A program made the translations under genes and the position numbers. Source: SHAN690 sp040221375 (GTDB taxonomy: Bacteria; Bacteroidota; Bacteroidia; Flavobacteriales_G; Salibacteraceae). From it: 64,000 nucleotides of DNA. Numbering within the stretch: position 1 is the first letter of the stretch; the number at the start of each line of letters is the position of its first letter. Under the pieces are notes generated by a model. It worked only from the letters and a program-made list of their open reading frames with translations. It made no database searches and was not told where the DNA came from. Below are positions 1 to 6,740 of this stretch, one piece after another. The DNA is taken from positions 1 through 64,000 of the forward strand of contig JAVKEP010000103.1 in assembly GCA_040221375.1 (NCBI GenBank). Reading direction: 5' to 3'.

Positions 1-291
1 AAGCGCTTGCAACCGATCGTAGAGCCCGACCGGAAAAAGGAAAAGGAAACCTTTAAAGCCATGCTGGATGCGAAGGATCCCCTGTTTCTGAAGCGTACCA
101 TCGGCATGATCATTCATTGGGAACGCGATACGAATACAACGGAAGTCATCCACATCCACGGCGACCGAGACCACACCTTGCCAATCAAGCACGTGGAGTA
201 CGACTACCTGATCAAGGGCGGTTCGCACATGATGACGCTGACGCGCGCCGACGAGCTGAGCCAACTGCTGGCGGATATCCTGGAAGGCTGA
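1..291 (+). CDS. alpha/beta hydrolase, C-terminal fragment (runs off left edge)
   Basis: The reading frame is open from base 1, so the start lies outside the window; 96 residues are visible. The fragment carries HIHGDRDHTLP, the late acidic-residue loop of alpha/beta hydrolases, followed by a short strand and GGSHMM, where the His is the expected catalytic base. It ends in an amphipathic helix (ADELSQLLADIL), also usual for the fold. The nucleophile elbow must be upstream and cannot be seen, so the substrate is unknown. An ATG is not needed at 7; that codon is TTG and the frame continues upstream. Confident as to fold, not as to reaction. Confidence 0.75.
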   Translation, partial: KRLQPIVEPDRKKEKETFKAMLDAKDPLFLKRTIGMIIHWERDTNTTEVIHIHGDRDHTLPIKHVEYDYLIKGGSHMMTLTRADELSQLLADILEG

Positions 292-325
292 AGCCGCACA
301 CCGGCGCTTGCATACGGCAGGCCAA

Positions 326-1153
326 CTAGGGTGCTAACGTCAAGATGAGCCGCAAGAGGTGATGCGCGCCAAAGATGATGTTCAAGGCCACCCAAGCGGT
401 CCACGCAGCGGCGATGACGGAGAGGGATGAGGTGCCGATGTTTTCGCTGTATGGCGTGGTAGACTCACCCCGCAGCTGGGCCACGTACACTGCTGCGATG
501 GACAACAGCGCCAACACGGCGGCGGCGACCATGATCACATAGAGCGGCGCAAAGAAGGACGAGATGAACACCAACAACGTAGCGCTGCTCCACTCCAGCG
601 CCATGCTGCCGATCAGCGACACCAAGAAAGCGACGGACGTAGGGATGGAAATGGAGAGCGAAGCCGTACCCAGCGCGGAGGCCAGCTTCGTCCAAAATTT
701 GCTGGGGTTGGCGGCGGGCTCCGTCTCTGCGGTGGGCCGGCCGTCGTTGTTCTTCCGCCCTACGCAGTAATCTACGGCGAAGACGTCCACCGGAGCCGCG
801 AGCGCCCGCGCCTGGGCCCGCCGATGATCGATGGATGGAATAGGTTGCGCGTGCCTTTCTGAGGGAGTGTGCGTGCGTTGCGCCTTAGGGTGTTGACCAC
901 GCGCTTGTGTAGTTTCCGATCCGTACGCGAGCATCGCTTCCTCCTCATTGGCTTGGACAACAATACGTCTACGACGCTTTGGTTTATTTTTAGTGGTTTT
1001 TTCCGCGTGGTGCTGTTTCACGCCACTGGCGAGGTGAAAGCCCGAGCGGTACTTGCGTTTTTGGAGCCACCCATCTGAGGCTACGTCATTGGAGGCGTTG
1101 CAAGAGGTTAACAAGAGAACGATCAGCGAGAGGTAAAAGCTGCGTGCGACCAT
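326..1153 (-). CDS. lipoprotein with C-terminal membrane segments and RKYRSGFHL motif
   Basis: 275 residues. The N-terminus has a signal peptide ending in LLLTSC, a lipobox with Cys18. Shortly after it comes DGWLQKRKYRSGFHL; a QKRKYxxGFH-type motif recurs at the N-terminus of otherwise dissimilar Bacteroidota proteins and has no assigned role that I know. A basic, low-complexity middle (RRRR, many Gln and His) follows. The last 120 residues hold three hydrophobic stretches that look like membrane helices, including one with many Ala and Val. A lipid anchor plus helices suggests a protein of the inner membrane or envelope. Convergent with the hydrolase at 1-291. Function not recognised. Confidence 0.6.
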   Translation of the reverse strand: MVARSFYLSLIVLLLTSCNASNDVASDGWLQKRKYRSGFHLASGVKQHHAEKTTKNKPKRRRRIVVQANEEEAMLAYGSETTQARGQHPKAQRTHTPSERHAQPIPSIDHRRAQARALAAPVDVFAVDYCVGRKNNDGRPTAETEPAANPSKFWTKLASALGTASLSISIPTSVAFLVSLIGSMALEWSSATLLVFISSFFAPLYVIMVAAAVLALLSIAAVYVAQLRGESTTPYSENIGTSSLSVIAAAWTAWVALNIIFGAHHLLRLILTLAP

Positions 1154-1654
1154 GTTTTTGGTGTTTAAGGCAAAGCTCCAACACCCCAGCGATCTTACAA
1201 AACTACTTCTGCAATGGGACGATTCGTTTTTGGTAATTTTTAATAACAGACATCACTGACTGCAGCGGTCGCTCTTGATTCGCTAACGACAGGATCTGCA
1301 TTTCGCAAAAGGGTCCATTCACCATTTGAATTCTGACTACACCTTTGAAGCACGACCCAAGGTGAAGCACGAATGACCTTGAATCCTAAACTCAAGGTTT
1401 TGGGCCGCTACCTGATCTGTGCGCTAGACATCATCCAATTACCAAACGCACTAAACGGAGCTTGACCTCTGAAACCAAAAATGGCGGAAAACCGCTAAAG
1501 CTAATGTACCATAGTTGGCTTATACTTGTCATATATTTGATTTGCAGAAGTTTAGCGATCCGTTCAAATTGCTTGCTAACCCTATAAATCATCGGGTTGA
1601 CCTTACTTCTGATTCAACATATTATGAAGTTGTGTGTAAGTAAAAAAATAGAGA
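1154..1654. other. 501-base intergenic stretch at left edge of accessory island
   Basis: No convincing gene on either strand. It holds a small hairpin at 1484-1495 (GCGG-AAAA-CCGC) and, shortly after, GTACCATAGTTGGC at 1506-1519, which matches the ends of the attC-like elements found further right. Composition drops toward A+T after about 1520. This is the transition from chromosomal flank into the island. I see no integrase gene or tRNA here. Confidence 0.6.
1481..1519 (+). repeat. attC/attI-like boundary element 0
   Basis: A GCGG-AAAA-CCGC hairpin (1484-1495) is followed by GTACCATAGTTGGC (1506-1519). The GTACCATAG part is identical to the right-hand half of the element ending at 4733, and GTTGGC is the shared terminal hexamer. 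It precedes the first island gene by 135 bases. Confidence 0.4.
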
Positions 1655-3745
1655 ATGAAAGAGACGATTGAGGAAAGTAAATGTTTAGCATCACTCGCAG
1701 TATTTAGAGAACTTTACAACAGTGAAAAAGACATTTATGGTATAATTTCAGAGTTTTTGGTTGAATTAATAATTTCAAATTCAAAACACAGCTTTAATCT
1801 AACTGAAATTACTAATCATTTAAATCAAGAATATGATTTTTCAATTCCTGAAGCAGTAGTAAGAACATCATTAGGCCGGATAAAGGAAATCAAAAGAGTA
1901 GATGGTGTTTATACACTCGAAAACCTTTCTGGGTTAAAATCAAAAAATGTTAATCTAAAGAAGGAGGAGATACAAAATAGCAATGATTTAATAATCTCAG
2001 GTCTATTCACTTACATTAAGGAACATTCTGAGCAAGAACTTACTGAGCAACAAAAATCTGAAGTTGTACACTCTTTTATAGCTTTCATTATTGATAACGG
2101 AAATGGAAGTAGTTATTCAGAATATATTAGCGCCTATCTAATAAGTAAGAAAGATGATAAGGATTTTGTAGCCCAACTTGCAACAATAAAGGAAGGGATT
2201 GTCCTGTATTCGGGAATTAAATACAATACAAATATTAATGACCTAGGAACTTGGAAAAGTGACCTAACAATTTTTGTTGAAACTGAGATTTTATTTCATT
2301 TTGCGGGCTACAATGGAGAAGTTTATAAACGATTATGGCAAGACTTTTTTGAGTTCGTTAAAGAAATCAATCGTAAACATCCAAATAGAATTCAACTTAA
2401 GTATTTCAATGACGTTAGTAATGAAATAGAAAGGTTCTTTAAAAAAGCAGAGTACATTGTTGAAGGGAAGGATAAGGCAAATCCCAAAGTAACAGCAATG
2501 ATGTCAATAATTAATGGGTGTGAAAGTAAAGCAGATGTAGTAGCAAAAAAAGCTGAATTCTTTAGGCAATTAAAAATGTCAGGAATTAAGGAAAATGATT
2601 TCAAGGACTACTTCAATGAAAAATATCACAAATACAATATTGTTGATCAAGATATACTAGATAAAGTTGCCGAAGAGACAGGAATTGAAGACCCTTCACA
2701 ATACCTTAGATTTTTAAATTATATCAGTATTCACAGGAGAGAGGCAAATGAATACAACTTTGAAAATGTTGGATACATTCTGCTTTCCGGTAATTCAAAG
2801 ACCCTACAAATTGCATGGAATGAAAATGTTAAAAGCTATGGATATGTTCCACTAGCAACAACCCTAAATTTTATAACCAATAAATTTTGGTTTAAACTTA
2901 ATAAAGGATTCGGAAAGGATAATTTCCCCTTGACTTTTGATGTAATCACGAAAGCCCAAATCGTTCTTTCGCATCAATTAAATGAAGCTGTTGGAAGGAA
3001 ATTTGAAGAGCTTCAAGATAAATTCAAGAATGGCAAAATTAGCGAAGATGAAGCGAAAGCTTCTATAGTAGAGCTAAGAAGGCAAGCGAAAAAACCAGAA
3101 GACGTTAGAGTGGATGAACTTGAATCGATTCTTGACAGTATATCAGAAGAAAGTATTGAAGTTTTTTTGAAAGAGCAGGAGCATTTCAAAAATAAAGCAA
3201 TTAAAGAATCCATCGAAAATGATAAGCTTAAAACCAGGCTTTCACAAAAAGAGGAAGAAGTTAAGTCTCATTTGGACAGGCAACAATCTCTTAACACCGA
3301 ACTAATTCGTACGAAAAAGATCCTTCTTTCGGAAAAAGAAAAAGCAATTAACATCCTTGAGGGTCAAAAAACCTCAGTTGATAAAGAAATTAATAGTAGT
3401 GTCACAACTTTTAAAGTAACTGTCGCCCTAGTTATAATTTTTGCCTTTGTCGGAACACATTTCATAATTTGGAAAATGGGATGGAATGATGCAGAGCAAT
3501 GGACTTGGATTCTATTCTACTCAATTCCTTTATTTTTCACTTTTGGTTTTATGCTTTTTGCGGAACAAACCATAAATCCGATAGAACTTATTAAACGGAA
3601 AAAGAAAAGCATCACTCGAAAGAAAAATAAGAAATTCAACTTTGACTATGATTTGCTTAAAGGCCTAAAAGCGGAAAAGGAAGATCTAATAAATGAAATT
3701 GGAGAATTAGAAAGCCAGCACACAACAATGTATATGAGATCATAG
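1655..3745 (+). CDS. large AT-rich cassette protein: winged-helix-like N-terminus, coiled coil, two membrane helices
   Basis: 696 residues; family not recognised. An N-terminal segment of about residues 40-95 alternates helices and ends in a beta-hairpin-like RVDGVYTLENL, resembling a winged-helix domain. The middle (100-500) is helical and charged. Residues about 504-580 are a strong coiled coil (KEEEVKSHLDRQQSLN). Two membrane helices follow (about 586-606 and 617-637) separated by a short Trp-rich loop, then a very basic stretch (KRKKKS, RKKNKK) and a second short coiled coil. The gene is far richer in A+T than its flanks: 15 of 60 bases in 2581-2640 are G or C, against 32 of 60 in 12001-12060. 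That points to recent transfer. A membrane-anchored sensor in a toxin-antitoxin-rich cassette cluster could be a phage-defence protein; that is inference only. Confidence 0.75.
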   Translation: MKETIEESKCLASLAVFRELYNSEKDIYGIISEFLVELIISNSKHSFNLTEITNHLNQEYDFSIPEAVVRTSLGRIKEIKRVDGVYTLENLSGLKSKNVNLKKEEIQNSNDLIISGLFTYIKEHSEQELTEQQKSEVVHSFIAFIIDNGNGSSYSEYISAYLISKKDDKDFVAQLATIKEGIVLYSGIKYNTNINDLGTWKSDLTIFVETEILFHFAGYNGEVYKRLWQDFFEFVKEINRKHPNRIQLKYFNDVSNEIERFFKKAEYIVEGKDKANPKVTAMMSIINGCESKADVVAKKAEFFRQLKMSGIKENDFKDYFNEKYHKYNIVDQDILDKVAEETGIEDPSQYLRFLNYISIHRREANEYNFENVGYILLSGNSKTLQIAWNENVKSYGYVPLATTLNFITNKFWFKLNKGFGKDNFPLTFDVITKAQIVLSHQLNEAVGRKFEELQDKFKNGKISEDEAKASIVELRRQAKKPEDVRVDELESILDSISEESIEVFLKEQEHFKNKAIKESIENDKLKTRLSQKEEEVKSHLDRQQSLNTELIRTKKILLSEKEKAINILEGQKTSVDKEINSSVTTFKVTVALVIIFAFVGTHFIIWKMGWNDAEQWTWILFYSIPLFFTFGFMLFAEQTINPIELIKRKKKSITRKKNKKFNFDYDLLKGLKAEKEDLINEIGELESQHTTMYMRS

Positions 3746-3789
3746 CGGCCTAACGGCAGGCTACGCCTCACATACTAACCGTTGTTGGT
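3746..3789 (+). repeat. attC-like element 1
   Basis: Starts directly after the stop codon at 3745. GCCTAAC (3748-3754) fits the R'' consensus RYYYAAC. AACGG (3752-3756) pairs with CCGTT (3779-3783), and an inner AGGC-TAC-GCCT hairpin lies at 3759-3769. It closes with GTTGGT (3784-3789). At 44 bases it is short for an attC site, and it could alternatively act as a weak terminator. Confidence 0.4.
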
Positions 3790-3923
3790 AATAAAAATGA
3801 ACGAAGCAATTGCGATAATGGTAGAGAGTTTCAAGATTACGACGAGAGGTGTAGTCCTCGAACGAAGACATTCGATGTTATATATATTTTGACTTAGCCA
3901 AATCAGATTTCTGACAAAAAAGT

Positions 3924-3931
3924 TAAGTTTG
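3924..3931 (+). promoter_or_regulatory. -7 promoter element for lipoprotein cassette
   Basis: TAAGTTTG fits the Bacteroidota -7 consensus TAnnTTTG and lies 43 bases before the ATG at 3975. No good TTG element is seen 19 bases upstream. Confidence 0.35.
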
Positions 3932-3974
3932 TGGCCTGAGGTAACTTAATTTATTCATCGCTAATTTAATTTTT

Positions 3975-4379
3975 ATGTCTCGGTTAAAGTCATTTGCTCA
4001 GGCCCTTGCCTTTATATTATTAGCAACTCTAATTACTGGATGTTGCAGTTATAATTCAAGAACCGGAAGCGATTGCCCCGCCTCTAAGGTGGAAGTTATT
4101 TACGAAGTTGTTGGCGGCGAGAGTTTTTCAGTTGAATATCGCTGGAGTAAGAACGATACTCGTGAAAAGGAAGATCGCACGGAAGAAGGCCTATCCGGAA
4201 CATGGAGTACCGAATTCAAAACGAAATCAGAATCTACACATATGTGCAATGCGACCAACAATGCATCCGAGAGTGTGATGATGGAAGTGTCCATGTATGT
4301 TGATGGTGAATTGGTCGAATTCAATGAGGGAGTGGTTGCAAGCGGTGAGACAATTGGAATAAGTCACAACTGGTTTTAA
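3975..4379 (+). CDS. small cassette-borne lipoprotein
   Basis: 134 residues. The signal peptide ends in the lipobox LITGC (Cys23), so the product should be lipid-anchored in the envelope. The mature part is predicted mostly beta: a first strand VEVIYEVVGG and later VMMEVSMYVDGELVEF, a pattern like the small Ig-like fold of MmpS-type accessory proteins, although I cannot confirm that. Two further Cys residues (Cys24 and the Cys in HMCN) could be involved in a disulfide. It sits alone between attC-like elements 1 and 2, as expected for a one-gene cassette. Function unknown. Confidence 0.65.
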   Translation: MSRLKSFAQALAFILLATLITGCCSYNSRTGSDCPASKVEVIYEVVGGESFSVEYRWSKNDTREKEDRTEEGLSGTWSTEFKTKSESTHMCNATNNASESVMMEVSMYVDGELVEFNEGVVASGETIGISHNWF

Positions 4380-4536
4380 TGGCCTGCAGGATGTGACGGG
4401 GCGTTATTCTAATCAATCAACTCCTCATCTCTTATGAGCAGAGCAATGGCCGTTTGAGAAACAATTAGATACTTCACATTGTTGAATTCGCTCTCGTAAC
4501 TACTATTCTCGAGAAGAATTAAGAATAAACTACCCA

Positions 4537-4733
4537 CAGCTAGCGGCTATAGCACATTGATTCCGCCTGAGGCGGACAGGCTCCTGCGCCAAGATCTTTC
4601 CGTAAATTGCTTCGCAAATGAACTTCTCGGTGAGGCTGCGGGCACATCATCTTCCAGGTCAGCCAACTCCTAAAGTCAGCCCATTTTCTGACCTTCCAGA
4701 TGATTTAAACGTACCATAGCCGACAACGTTGGC
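4537..4733 (+). repeat. attC-like element 2 (about 197 bases)
   Basis: The left arm GGCTATAGCAC (4545-4555) and right arm GTACCATAGCC (4711-4721) are inverted repeats matching at 9 of 11 positions. The outer right end continues into a GACAAC spacer and closes with GTTGGC (4728-4733). The left end of the next element (5359-5375) reads GCCAACTAACGGCTATA, nearly the reverse complement of this right end. That is the R''-L''...L'-R' arrangement of an attC site. The internal loop includes a CCGCCTGAGGCGG hairpin at 4563-4575. Confidence 0.5.
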
Positions 4734-4765
4734 CACTATTAAAAAAAGCCACTCCAGCTAGGCGG

Positions 4766-4779
4766 AATGTAATTACATT
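4766..4779. promoter_or_regulatory. 14-bp perfect palindrome upstream of mazE (probable operator)
   Basis: AATGTAATTACATT is a perfect 14-bp palindrome ending 5 bases before the -7 element and 18 bases before the mazE start. MazE-type antitoxins repress their own operon by binding palindromes near the promoter, so this is the natural operator candidate. Confidence 0.5.
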
Positions 4780-4784
4780 GTTAT

Positions 4785-4792
4785 TACCTTTG
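4785..4792 (+). promoter_or_regulatory. -7 element of mazEF promoter
   Basis: TACCTTTG matches TAnnTTTG exactly, directly after the palindrome. The ATG at 4798 is only 6 bases downstream, so the transcript would be nearly leaderless if this element is used. Confidence 0.4.
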
Positions 4793-4797
4793 TCGGT

Positions 4798-5043
4798 ATG
4801 GAAATCTCAGTCATTAAAATCGGAAACTCCAAAGGCCTTCGTCTTTCTAAAGACATCCTTACGCGTTACAACATCAATGACAAAGTTGAACTCGTCCTTG
4901 AAAAAGGCTACATCATTCTCAAGCCTAAAGCTCAACCTAGAAAAGGATGGGAGAAGGCTTTTAAAGAGATGCACGAGAATCAAGATGATCACTTGCTTAT
5001 GAATGATGTCTTCGAAAACGAAAACTTTGATGAATGGACTTAA
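4798..5043 (+). CDS. mazE: MazE-type antitoxin, AbrB/SpoVT fold
   Basis: 81 residues. Residues 3-43 form the swapped-hairpin DNA-binding domain: ISVIKIGNSKGLRLSK, then NINDKVELVLEKGYIILKP. The conserved IGNSKGLRL core is the MazE signature. The acidic tail (residues 55-81, ending NENFDEWT) is the part that wraps around and blocks the toxin. It overlaps the mazF start by 10 bases, giving the usual translational coupling. Expected to autoregulate through the palindrome just upstream. High confidence in family. Confidence 0.9.
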   Translation: MEISVIKIGNSKGLRLSKDILTRYNINDKVELVLEKGYIILKPKAQPRKGWEKAFKEMHENQDDHLLMNDVFENENFDEWT

Positions 5044-5357
5044 AGCAATACGAAATTGTCTTGGTTAACCTCGATCCTACTGTAGGCAGTGAGATTAAAA
5101 AGACCAGGCCTTGTTTGGTCATATCTCCGAACGAAATGAATAAGTTCTTGCGAACCATCATTGTTGCTCCGATGACTACTTCACCCAAAACCTATCCAAC
5201 AAGAGTTAAAATCGTTCATAACAAGAAGGAGGGTGCTGCGGCAATTGATCAAATACGCACCATTGACAAGTATAGAATCATCAAAGTTTTGGGCAAGATT
5301 TCCAAAAAGGAGGTTGAAGACTGCAAAACTGTCATTCAGGAGACTTTCGTGGATTAA
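5034..5357 (+). CDS. mazF: MazF-type mRNA interferase toxin
   Basis: 107 residues, normal length for MazF/PemK. It has the family's N-terminal block: YEIVLVNLDPTVGSEIKKTR followed by PCLVISPN, in which the Arg of KKTRP is the expected catalytic residue. The second block is IIVAPMTTSPKTYPTRV, where the Thr/Ser positions form the active-site groove. The enzyme would cleave single-stranded mRNA at short motifs in the cytoplasm when MazE is degraded. The stop codon is followed after one base by attC-like element 3. Appears intact. Confidence 0.92.
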   Translation: MDLKQYEIVLVNLDPTVGSEIKKTRPCLVISPNEMNKFLRTIIVAPMTTSPKTYPTRVKIVHNKKEGAAAIDQIRTIDKYRIIKVLGKISKKEVEDCKTVIQETFVD

Positions 5358-5358
5358 A

Positions 5359-5484
5359 GCCAACTAACGGCTATATCATATTACTGAAACTCTTTTACCG
5401 AAATCACTACCTTAGTTCAACCTGCGGATTGGAAGTGCGTAATGTGCTTTGATCGAAAGCCACGTGCCATAGCCAGGACCGATA
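5359..5484 (+). repeat. attC-like element 3
   Basis: Left end GCCAACTAACGGCTATA (5359-5375) starts one base after the mazF stop. The right end at 5456-5484 has AAAGCCAC, GCCATAGC and ACCGATA, sharing most positions with the element ending at 6846. GGCTAT (5369-5374) pairs with ATAGCC (5469-5474). The terminal core has degenerated, as there is no GTTGGC. Confidence 0.45.
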
Positions 5485-5492
5485 TGTCATAT
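5482..5492. promoter_or_regulatory. short palindrome upstream of the Doc pair
   Basis: ATATG-T-CATAT is a perfect inverted repeat, 24 bases before the -7 element of the next operon. It may be an operator for the antitoxin, or chance in AT-rich sequence. Confidence 0.25.
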
Positions 5493-5515
5493 TAAAAACA
5501 ATCGGAAGGTTTCGG

Positions 5516-5523
5516 TATCTTTG
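5516..5523 (+). promoter_or_regulatory. -7 element of Doc toxin-antitoxin operon
   Basis: TATCTTTG fits TAnnTTTG and lies 17 bases before the ATG at 5540. No TTG is found at the right distance upstream. Confidence 0.35.
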
Positions 5524-5539
5524 AGTCAAACGCTTCGCA

Positions 5540-5728
5540 ATGACCGTTAAGCAGATAAAACAAGAAATTCAGAAGTCGCTCGAAGACATGCCTGAAACTG
5601 TATTGCAGCAAGTATTGGAATACTTGAAAGCAGTCCAAAAATCAGGCACCGACAAGGCACAGCTTTCCGCTGATCTGAGTAAGATCTTGAAAGAAGACAA
5701 GGATCTACTTCACCGTCTTGCACAATGA
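5540..5728 (+). CDS. antitoxin of the Doc-type pair
   Basis: 62 residues, all helical. The N-terminal half (IKQEIQKSLEDMPETVLQQVLEYLKAV) is the amphipathic motif found in many small Bacteroidota and cyanobacterial antitoxins. The C-terminal helix (SADLSKILKEDKDLLHRLAQ) would be the toxin-binding part. The stop codon overlaps the toxin start as ATGA (5725-5728). It lacks a recognisable Phd/YefM domain, so the pairing with Doc rests on position and overlap. Confidence 0.75.
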   Translation: MTVKQIKQEIQKSLEDMPETVLQQVLEYLKAVQKSGTDKAQLSADLSKILKEDKDLLHRLAQ

Positions 5729-6102
5729 TCCAACTTGAGGACGCGCTACGTATTCACACAATTCTTATCGAGGAGTTTGGTGGTTCTTCCGGCGTAAGAG
5801 ACCAAGGTGGTTTAGAGGCAGCAATCGATCGACCCTACGGCTCCTTCATAGATTCAGATCTCTATCCTACTCCTCCAGAAAAGGCTGCTGAAATTGTTCA
5901 AAGTATTGTCTGAAACCATCCTTTTGTAGATGGGAATAAAAGAACTGGCTATGTTCTTATGAGACTGATACCTGTGCAATCGAGCTTCGACATCGAAGCG
6001 AGTGAGGATGACAAATATGAATTCGTCATCGAGGTGTCAAAAGGTAATCTGGATTTCAACCAAATTCTCGAGTGGATACGAAACCACTTAAAAATAACGT
6101 GA
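5725..6102 (+). pseudogene. doc: Doc/Fic-family toxin interrupted by in-frame TGA
   Basis: The frame runs 126 codons, the normal length of Doc, but codon 63 (5911-5913) is TGA. The first part has DALRIHTILIEEFGGSSGVR and GGLEAAIDRPYGSF, the N-terminal block of Doc. Directly after the TGA, in the same frame, comes NHPFVDGNKRTGYV, the catalytic Fic motif HPFxDGNKR, and then an intact C-terminal domain ending at 6102. So a single nonsense codon separates the start from the active site. Doc proteins phosphorylate EF-Tu; without readthrough this copy should make only an inactive 62-residue fragment. A sequence error at one base is the main alternative. Confidence 0.8.
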
Positions 6103-6121
6103 CATATACGCGGCCGTTGGC
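6098..6121 (+). repeat. attC-like element 4, right end only
   Basis: CGTGACATATACGCGGCCGT aligned to the end of element 2 shows CGT, CAT and the shared GTTGGC close (6116-6121). It overlaps the doc stop codon, and no left arm is visible, so it is either truncated or the weakest member of the set. Confidence 0.3.
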
Positions 6122-6151
6122 AAAATGCGAAAAAGAACTTTAACTTTTGAC

Positions 6152-6159
6152 TCAGCTGA
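6152..6159. promoter_or_regulatory. 8-bp palindrome in the RelE/ParE operon promoter
   Basis: TCAGCTGA lies between a TTG (6147-6149) and the -7 element. A repressor bound here would block the promoter; short, so only a candidate operator. Confidence 0.25.
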
Positions 6160-6166
6160 ATTTCGC

Positions 6167-6174
6167 TAATTTTG
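6167..6174 (+). promoter_or_regulatory. -7 element of RelE/ParE operon
   Basis: TAATTTTG fits TAnnTTTG, with TTG at 6147-6149 upstream (17-base spacer). Transcription would begin near 6181, which supports the ATG at 6190 as antitoxin start rather than the TTG at 6172. Confidence 0.4.
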
Positions 6175-6189
6175 AGAAAACGCTTAGAA

Positions 6190-6420
6190 ATGGACATTCA
6201 AGCCTTAAAACTCGAACTTGTAAAACAGATCCTTGAATCAGAGAGTAAGGAACTTTTAGACAAGATTTACTCAACTCTCAAACGAGACGAAAAGGATTTT
6301 TGGCTTGAAATGACAGACGATCAAAAAGAGGAAGTTGAAATTGGTAGACGACAAGTACAAAACGGTGAAACCGAAGACTGGGAAACCGTACTTGAACGAC
6401 TATCAAAAAAGGCTTCTTGA
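6190..6420 (+). CDS. antitoxin of RelE/ParE pair
   Basis: 76 residues from the ATG at 6190 (MDIQALKLELVKQIL). It is helical and highly charged. The motif KLELVKQILESESKELLDKI followed by a C-terminal TDDQKEEVEIGRRQVQNGE, in which the last part binds the toxin groove, is common to antitoxins next to ParE/RelE toxins in Bacteroidota. An upstream TTG at 6172 would add six residues but lies inside the likely promoter. The stop overlaps the toxin start (TTGA, 6417-6420), giving translational coupling. Confidence 0.8.
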   Translation: MDIQALKLELVKQILESESKELLDKIYSTLKRDEKDFWLEMTDDQKEEVEIGRRQVQNGETEDWETVLERLSKKAS

Positions 6421-6740
6421 AAGTTCGTTTCTCCCGACTAGCTGTTTATAAACTCGAAAGACTTTCTGAGTACCTAATCGAGGAATGGTCAGAACAATCA
6501 AACTATAAGTTTCTTAAGCGACTAGACTCTAAGATCAAGGTAGTTCAAAAAAATCCAGAGCTTTTCCCTCAAAGTCAGCTCGAACCTGAACTTAGAAAAT
6601 GTGTCGTTACCAAACAAACCTCGCTACTCTATGAAATTCAGACTGACTCTATCTTTATACTCACTCTCATAGACACTCGACAGGATCAGAAAAGAATGAA
6701 AGAAGAAATAAAAAAGCACTTTGCACAACATAAGCAATAG
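6417..6740 (+). CDS. RelE/ParE-family toxin
   Basis: 107 residues with a TTG start coupled to the antitoxin stop. It has the family's N-terminal helix pair (FSRLAVYKLERLSEYLIEEW), the linking LKRLDSKIKVVQKNPELFP, and the beta-sheet end (LLYEIQTDSIFILTLIDTRQ) with the DTRQDP-like turn typical of ParE/RelE. RelE members cleave mRNA on the ribosome and ParE members poison gyrase; the sequence alone does not decide which. Complete. Confidence 0.85.
   Translation: MKVRFSRLAVYKLERLSEYLIEEWSEQSNYKFLKRLDSKIKVVQKNPELFPQSQLEPELRKCVVTKQTSLLYEIQTDSIFILTLIDTRQDQKRMKEEIKKHFAQHKQ

Larger units (their letters stand above)
4380..4797. other. 418-base non-coding stretch between lipoprotein and mazE
   Basis: No supported gene. 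The right half is attC-like element 2 (4537-4733), followed by the mazEF control region with its palindrome and -7 element. In 4380-4536 I see no gene and no clear signal. Confidence 0.6.

Noticed and set aside
3790..3974. Second small gene between attC-like element 1 and the lipoprotein
   Set aside because: No frame of useful length with a start and ribosome site; only a short inverted repeat near 3842-3860.
4778..5002. 74-codon + strand frame overlapping mazE
   Set aside because: It is the shifted frame of mazE, with no family features, while mazE has full MazE motifs.
5911..5913. TGA in doc as a selenocysteine codon
   Set aside because: The preceding and following residues (SIV and NHPF) match a position that is not Cys in Fic proteins, and I see no SECIS-like requirement met; nonsense mutation or error is simpler.
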